Shown here: piece by piece, positions 46,384 to 50,856 of the stretch
How the letters are laid out: each line of letters starts with the position of its first letter
Numbering within the stretch: the stretch's first letter is position 1
Origin: Parabacteroides distasonis
GTDB taxonomy: Bacteria > Bacteroidota > Bacteroidia > Bacteroidales > Tannerellaceae
Direction: 5' to 3'
Assembly: GCA_021531775.1 (NCBI GenBank)
Contig: JAFBIU010000025.1
Location: forward strand, 1-50,856
DNA length: 50,856 nt
The notes under the pieces: model-generated
The model's input: the letters and a program-made list of their open reading frames with translations, nothing else
What the model was told of the DNA's origin: nothing
The model's database searches: none
Made by a program: the position numbers and the translations under genes

Positions 46384-48996
46384 ATGAAAAGAAGATTGTT
46401 TTTTCTGTTTTTGAACTGTACCATTGCATTGACCATGATGGCACAGAGTACCGAGAGACTTCTGCTGGACGGGTGGAGGTTCCATAAAGGTACGGCACAG
46501 GGGGCTGAGCAGGCAGCCTTCGATGACAGCGGGTGGCAACAAGTGAGCATCCCGCACGACTGGGCCATCGACGGTCCTTTTGACAAGGAGGTCGACAAAC
46601 AGGTGGTGGCCATTGTGGAGAATGGCGAGCAGAAGGCCACGGAAAAGACCGGCCGAAGCGGTTCGCTGCCCTGGATAGGAGAGGGCTGGTACCGCACCGA
46701 ATTTACGATTCCAGCAGGTTATACCAGCGGTGAGCTGATCTTCGACGGTGCTATGGCTGAGCCCCATGTGTGGGTCGATGGCAAGGACGTGGGCTACTGG
46801 GCGTTCGGATACAACGTGTTCAGCCTGCCGTTAGGTCAGGAATTCATGACACCGGGAAGCCACACCCTGGCTGTGCATCTGCAGAACGTGGAAGAATCCA
46901 GCCGATGGTATCCGGGGGCTGGCCTCTACCGCCCTGTGCGGCTGGTGCTCCACAAGGAGGTGTACATCGACCGCTGGGAAACCTTTGCCCGGACCACTCG
47001 CTTGGAGGGCATCTCAGCCGACCATACCCAGGCTGAACGGGCCAGAATGACGGTCAGTAGTGCGGTTGTGGCACCGGCCTACGACGGCAAGCTGTCGGTC
47101 ACTCATACGCTACTGGATGCAAACGGAAAGCCCGCAGCAAAGAGTCAGCGAACTTTGTGGAAGAACTTCAGCCAGTCGGTACAGACCCTGGATGTGGACC
47201 ATGCGCTCCTGTGGAGCCCGGAACATCCCGTTCTCTATACCCTGGTCACGGAGGTGCACCGCGATGGCCAGCTGTGGGACCGGCAGGAGACCCAGGTGGG
47301 CATCCGGCTGGCGGAATACAACCAGCAGGGATTCTTCCTCAACGGTGAACAACGCAAGTTCAAGGGGGTGTGCCTCCATCACGACATGGGACCGACGGGT
47401 ACGGCCTTCTACAAGGATGCCTTCCGCCGTCAGGTGCGCCTGCTCAAGGAGATGGGCTGCGATGCCATTCGTACTTCGCACAACACACCCTGCCCCTGGC
47501 AGCTGGACATCTGCGACGAGATGGGTATGCTGGTGATGGCGGAGAGTTTCGACATGTGGAAGAACCCCAAATGCAAGAATGGATATGCTCGCTTCTTCGA
47601 TGAGACTGACACCGAGAGTGTCAATGCCGACGGACAGAAGTGGTACCTGCGCGACATCAGCAACCTGGTACGTGTCAACCGCAACCACCCCTGCATCGTC
47701 ATGTGGAGCATTGGCAACGAGGTGCCTGAGCAGGGTTCTGCCGACGGACTCTACTTCAGCACCATGATGCAGGATCTCATTCACCGTCTCGACGGTACGC
47801 GCCCCTGTACACAGGGCATGAACAATGGTATGCAGGCCATGGAAAACGGCATCTGGCAGACGATGGACCTTCCCGGCTGGAACTACCATGTGATGGGGTA
47901 TCCCGCAGGTGAGATGGCTTCTAAAAGCGGTATTATCGTAGGTTCCGAGACAGCCTCCACCATATCGAGCCGTGGGGTGTACAAGTTCCCCGTCCGGGAA
48001 GAGGTGCAGCCGACCTATCCCGACGGTCAGGTGAGCAGCTATGATCTGACCGTGTGCCACTGGAGCAACCTGCCCGACGATGACTGGGTGATGCAGGATC
48101 TCGACTCCCGGGTGATCGGTGAGTTTGTGTGGACTGGTTTCGACTACCTGGGCGAACCTACTCCTTATGATGAATACTGGCCCTCGCGCAGCAGCTACTT
48201 CGGCATCTACGACCTGGCGGGCCTGCCCAAGGATCGTGTGTGGCTCTACCGTACGCATTGGGCTCCCGAGAAGGAGACCCTGCATATCCTGCCTCACTGG
48301 ACATGGAAGGGACGCGAAGGCGAAGTGACGCCTGTCTTTGTCTATACGAGCTATCCCGAGGCGGAGCTCTTCATCAATGGTGTGAGCCAAGGTCGTCTCA
48401 AGCGGCAGCCCATGACGCTGGACGAATACCTTGCTTCGGCTCATTTGCGCCCGACGCCTTGGGGTGGGGAGAAGATGTTTGACCCTTCGTCGCCCAAAAA
48501 CCGACTCGACCGGTATCGTCTGCGCTGGATGAACACCAAGTACGAGCCCGGAGAGATACGTGTGGTTGCCTACGACCAATCGGGCAAACCGGCAGCGGAG
48601 CGGATCGTGCGCACGGCCGGAAAGCCTCACCATATCGTGCTGGAAGCGGACCGCAGCAGTATGCCGGCACAGCCTGTGGACAGCGAAGGAAAGGCATTGG
48701 ACACTCCGAGCCTCACCTACTACACCGTGAGCGTGGTGGACAAGGATGGCAATTTGTGTCCCGATGCTGACAACCAGCTGACCTTCCAGGTGCAGGGAGC
48801 TTCGGCCCACTTTAATTCATGCTGCAACGGTGACGCTACCTCGCTGGAGCCCTTTACGCGTCCTACCATGAAGAGTTTCCATGGCAAGCTGGTGGTCGTG
48901 GTGGAGAGCACTCCCACAGCGGGTACTTCCATCCTGACGGTGGCAGGCAAGGGTCTGAAGGCGGCCCGCACCGAAGTGGTGGTGACGAAGCCTTAA
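46384..48996 (+). CDS. Secreted GH2 beta-galactosidase-like glycosidase with DUF4982-type tail
   Basis: An 870-residue glycoside hydrolase with a signal peptide (MKRRLFFLFLNCTIALTMMA). The sugar-binding domain (about 25-190) has WYPGAGLYRPV, followed by an Ig-like domain and the TIM barrel (about 300-600). The acid/base is Glu446 (WSIGNEVPE) and the nucleophile Glu522 (GSETAST). Beyond about 600 a DUF4982 domain and a C-terminal Ig-like domain follow. Cleaves terminal beta-linked sugars, most likely galactose, in the periplasm or outside. No susCD pair is in the window. Confidence 0.92.
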   Translation: MKRRLFFLFLNCTIALTMMAQSTERLLLDGWRFHKGTAQGAEQAAFDDSGWQQVSIPHDWAIDGPFDKEVDKQVVAIVENGEQKATEKTGRSGSLPWIGEGWYRTEFTIPAGYTSGELIFDGAMAEPHVWVDGKDVGYWAFGYNVFSLPLGQEFMTPGSHTLAVHLQNVEESSRWYPGAGLYRPVRLVLHKEVYIDRWETFARTTRLEGISADHTQAERARMTVSSAVVAPAYDGKLSVTHTLLDANGKPAAKSQRTLWKNFSQSVQTLDVDHALLWSPEHPVLYTLVTEVHRDGQLWDRQETQVGIRLAEYNQQGFFLNGEQRKFKGVCLHHDMGPTGTAFYKDAFRRQVRLLKEMGCDAIRTSHNTPCPWQLDICDEMGMLVMAESFDMWKNPKCKNGYARFFDETDTESVNADGQKWYLRDISNLVRVNRNHPCIVMWSIGNEVPEQGSADGLYFSTMMQDLIHRLDGTRPCTQGMNNGMQAMENGIWQTMDLPGWNYHVMGYPAGEMASKSGIIVGSETASTISSRGVYKFPVREEVQPTYPDGQVSSYDLTVCHWSNLPDDDWVMQDLDSRVIGEFVWTGFDYLGEPTPYDEYWPSRSSYFGIYDLAGLPKDRVWLYRTHWAPEKETLHILPHWTWKGREGEVTPVFVYTSYPEAELFINGVSQGRLKRQPMTLDEYLASAHLRPTPWGGEKMFDPSSPKNRLDRYRLRWMNTKYEPGEIRVVAYDQSGKPAAERIVRTAGKPHHIVLEADRSSMPAQPVDSEGKALDTPSLTYYTVSVVDKDGNLCPDADNQLTFQVQGASAHFNSCCNGDATSLEPFTRPTMKSFHGKLVVVVESTPTAGTSILTVAGKGLKAARTEVVVTKP

Positions 48997-49023
48997 CCGG
49001 TCATCAACTGACATAACCAGGAG

Positions 49024-49065
49024 AGCGGGAAACCCGTATCGGAAAGTCCGGTCCGGTTTCCCGCT
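49024..49065 (+). terminator. Terminator of the GH2 gene
   Basis: AGCGGGAAACC (49024-49034) and GGTTTCCCGCT (49055-49065) form an 11-bp stem with a 20-nt loop. No T run follows. Confidence 0.55.
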
Positions 49066-49070
49066 TGGTG

Positions 49071-49145
49071 GATTGGGAGCAGGCTACTGCCTACTTGCAG
49101 GGTATCTCGGACGGAACCATGCAACTGATCGCTCAGACTGCCTGA
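49071..49145 (+). pseudogene. Partial duplicate of the gene at 49492
   Basis: The frame reads ATAYLQGISDGTMQ, then breaks off with a stop. Nearly the same DNA (about 45 bases) lies at about 49653-49697, inside the later gene. The DUF3791 gene lies between the two copies, as if an insertion had split or duplicated an older gene. Confidence 0.5.
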
Positions 49146-49270
49146 ACTCTCAATCCGAAACTTGTAAGATATCACATTTTGAGTTACTTGATCTGTCATT
49201 TTTTCGATTCCCTTTGTATCGATATCAGAATATTCGTACATTAGCACCGGAAATATTAATGAGGACTTAT

Positions 49271-49495
49271 ATGACAAGCACAGATCAATATGAGAAGATC
49301 CAATATCTTGTGGCACTCATTGCTGAATTTGCAGACCACTATGGTCTCACCGATGCACAGGCTGCACGATACATGAGTCGATACGGAGCTATAGAGTTGT
49401 GTGACAAACATTATAATGTCATGCACACGCTTCCGTGGAGTGACAACATCAATAGCATTGCAGCCTTCTGCCGCAGAAAAGGAGGGGAGTTATGA
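49271..49495 (+). CDS. DUF3791 family protein
   Basis: A 74-residue small helical protein (YLVALIAEFADHYGLTDAQA, YNVMHTLPWSD) of the DUF3791 type, often paired with toxin-like partners. The promoter TTTG (49213) with TACATTAG (49237) gives a leader of about 20 nt, supporting this ATG; 49259 is an alternative. It overlaps the next gene by 4 bp. Confidence 0.75.
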   Translation: MTSTDQYEKIQYLVALIAEFADHYGLTDAQAARYMSRYGAIELCDKHYNVMHTLPWSDNINSIAAFCRRKGGEL

Positions 49496-49788
49496 GAGAT
49501 GGTGCTGTAAAAATATCTAACTTTGCTGGAGTTTTCAAGAAGCATATTTTACAAAAAAATGAATTAATGGAAGAGTCGAAAGTAAACAGGCTAAATGAAC
49601 ACCCTTCAGTCGTAAAAGAACCTTCTGTAGCATACGGTGTGGATCGGGATCAGGCCACTGCCTACTTGCAGGGTATCTCGGACGGAACCATGCAACAGTT
49701 GATCCATGTGGCTTTGGATGATCTGAAGCGTGGACATTGTATGAGTCAAAACGATTTGGAGATGGCTATTAAATCAAGTATGGGATAG
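49492..49788 (+). CDS. Small protein of unknown function beside DUF3791
   Basis: A 98-residue protein with an ATGA overlap with DUF3791 and a helical C-terminal half (ATAYLQGISDGTMQQLIHVA, DLEMAIKSSMG). A start at 49567 (MEESKVN) is also possible. Part of its sequence is repeated at 49071. The pairing suggests a toxin-antitoxin-like unit, unproven. Confidence 0.55.
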   Translation: MRDGAVKISNFAGVFKKHILQKNELMEESKVNRLNEHPSVVKEPSVAYGVDRDQATAYLQGISDGTMQQLIHVALDDLKRGHCMSQNDLEMAIKSSMG

Positions 49789-49990
49789 TAGTCAGATTCG
49801 TTTATTAGCTTCATTTCCCTTGATTGGCAGAGTAGATGACGTCCATGTCCATTTGGAAAAACAGGTGAGGTATATTTAATGTTGTATTAAACTTAGGCGT
49901 TATGGTGTGAAAAATAGTCATCTTCATCTCTCCCCCCGGATTTTGAATGGCAAAATGTGGGGAAATCGGGAAGGGGTGGAGAATCGTGTG

Positions 49991-49998
49991 TATCTTTG
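49991..49998 (+). promoter_or_regulatory. -7 box for the HU-like gene
   Basis: TATCTTTG fits TAnnTTTG, with a leader of about 100 nt containing a hairpin (CTCCCC 50072, GGGGAG 50090) near the ribosome-binding region. The 200 bases before it show no gene. Confidence 0.5.
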
Positions 49999-50106
49999 CA
50001 GTGTGAGATTGAAACAGCCTTTTTACATGAACCCTTAACAACCGCTATCCTTTCCGCGGAATACAAAACAGCTCCCCTTCGTGGGAGGTGGGGAGAGGAA
50101 CTACTA

Positions 50107-50856
50107 TGATCAACTACAGTATTGTGATGCGCAGCGTGAACGCGAACCTCTTTGAGATCAACCAGGCCAAGGGGCGCATCAAGATGGCTCAGAAGATGGG
50201 CCAGACACCGGAGCAGGCCGACCTCGACCTCGTGGCGACCGAGAAGCAGAACGCCTTCGCCATTGCCCAGTATGCCGATGTGATGACCATCGAGAAATTT
50301 GCCCGACACATTGCCACCCATGGTTGCGTCTATTCGCGTGCCGACATCTCGGCCATCCTCTACATGGCGGTAGATTGTATGCGCGAGCAGCTGTTGGAGG
50401 GAAAGAAGATCCGCTTGGGTGACTTGGGTGACTTCTCCGTGAACCTCTCTTCGAAGGGGGCCGAGACGGCCGACAAGTTCACGGCTCAGAACATCACCGG
50501 TGTGAATGTCGTCTGGGATCCGGGCATGGAGTTCAAGAACCTGTTGGCAGATGCCGAGTTCAACCTGGTGGCCAGCCGCAACGCCCAAGCAGCTGTCTTG
50601 AAGGCGATCAAGGCAGGCCAGACGACCGTCGATCTGACGGTACCGGCCGATCCTACCGATCCTTCGGGTGGTGATGGCAACGGAGATGGTTCCGGTTCGG
50701 ATGGAGGTTCTGACAATGGCGGCACCGGTTCAGATGGCGGCGGCAGTTCCGTTCAGAAATACACCTTGACGGTCACTTCGGCCGACAGCCAGATGGGTAG
50801 CGTGACCGGTGGTGGAGAGTATGAGGCGGGTACGCAAGCCACCGTGACGGCCGTAG
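50107..50856 (+). CDS. HU-like DNA-binding protein with Ig-like tail (partial, runs off window)
   Basis: Codes for 250 residues with no stop before the window end. The N-terminal HU-type domain (about 1-140) has MINYSIVMRSVNANLFEINQ, DISAILYMAVDCMREQLLEG, KKIRLGDLGDFSVNL and VVWDPGMEFKNLL. A Gly/Asp/Ser-rich linker follows (about 183-217), then the start of a beta-strand repeat (YTLTVTSADSQMGSVTGGG) of the bacterial Ig or InlB-like type. This fusion is known from Bacteroidales HU-like proteins. The tail may contact the envelope or protein partners; that is inference. Confidence 0.85.

Overview
The window is bacterial chromosome from a member of Bacteroidales, most likely a Parabacteroides-like gut species. 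The reasons are the many TAnnTTTG promoter -7 boxes characteristic of Bacteroidota, the gene content (class I dihydroorotase with the Bacteroidales DDQVHF motif, DUF3791, DUF5675, DUF3987 and DUF6722 proteins, an HU-like protein with an Ig-like tail, a GH2 enzyme with a DUF4982-type tail) and the moderate GC content. The species cannot be fixed from the sequence alone.

Layout. 1-1600: a degenerate 45-bp tandem repeat, a gene remnant, and a MNT/HepT toxin-antitoxin pair bracketed by two near-identical terminators. 1601-4557 (minus): lemA, a TPM-domain protein and a three-haem cytochrome c peroxidase-like lipoprotein. 4701-7666: a polyprenol-phosphate mannosyltransferase-like GT2 and dihydroorotase (plus), converging on queE and queD (minus). 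7844-22695 (plus): an eleven-gene cluster led by an IclR regulator. It holds two beta-propeller cytochromes c (one is a 1332-residue NPCBM/HzsA-like/SUMF1 fusion), a chorismatase-like protein, a Cys-rich cupin lipoprotein, a dedicated CcsBA cytochrome c synthase, a small VOC protein, DhaK, DhaL, an LsrF-type aldolase/thiolase and a propeller lipoprotein. This is the best candidate for an undescribed system: periplasmic haem-dependent redox chemistry joined to cytoplasmic phosphorylation and cleavage of a keto-sugar or diketone.

22738-34310 (plus): a nine-gene ABC efflux operon (adaptor, two permeases, ATPase, two permeases, TolC-like channel) ending with its own sigma-54-type response regulator and histidine kinase. 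A near-consensus sigma-54 -24/-12 promoter and two palindromes that could bind the regulator lie directly upstream. 34399-36914 (minus): tRNA-His, folD and ffh. 36996-45968: an accessory island bounded by an identical 33-bp direct repeat. It has small membrane proteins, an M15 peptidase, a lysis-like lipoprotein, DUF5675, a CHC2/TOPRIM primase, a DUF3987 ATPase, small unknowns, an operator-like array, a second MNT/HepT pair and an unrecognised 524-residue protein. 46203-48996: a secreted GH2 glycosidase with its own promoter. 49071-50856: a partly duplicated small gene, a DUF3791 protein, and an HU-like DNA-binding protein that runs off the window end.

All family assignments come from reading motifs and recalling families; no database search was run.
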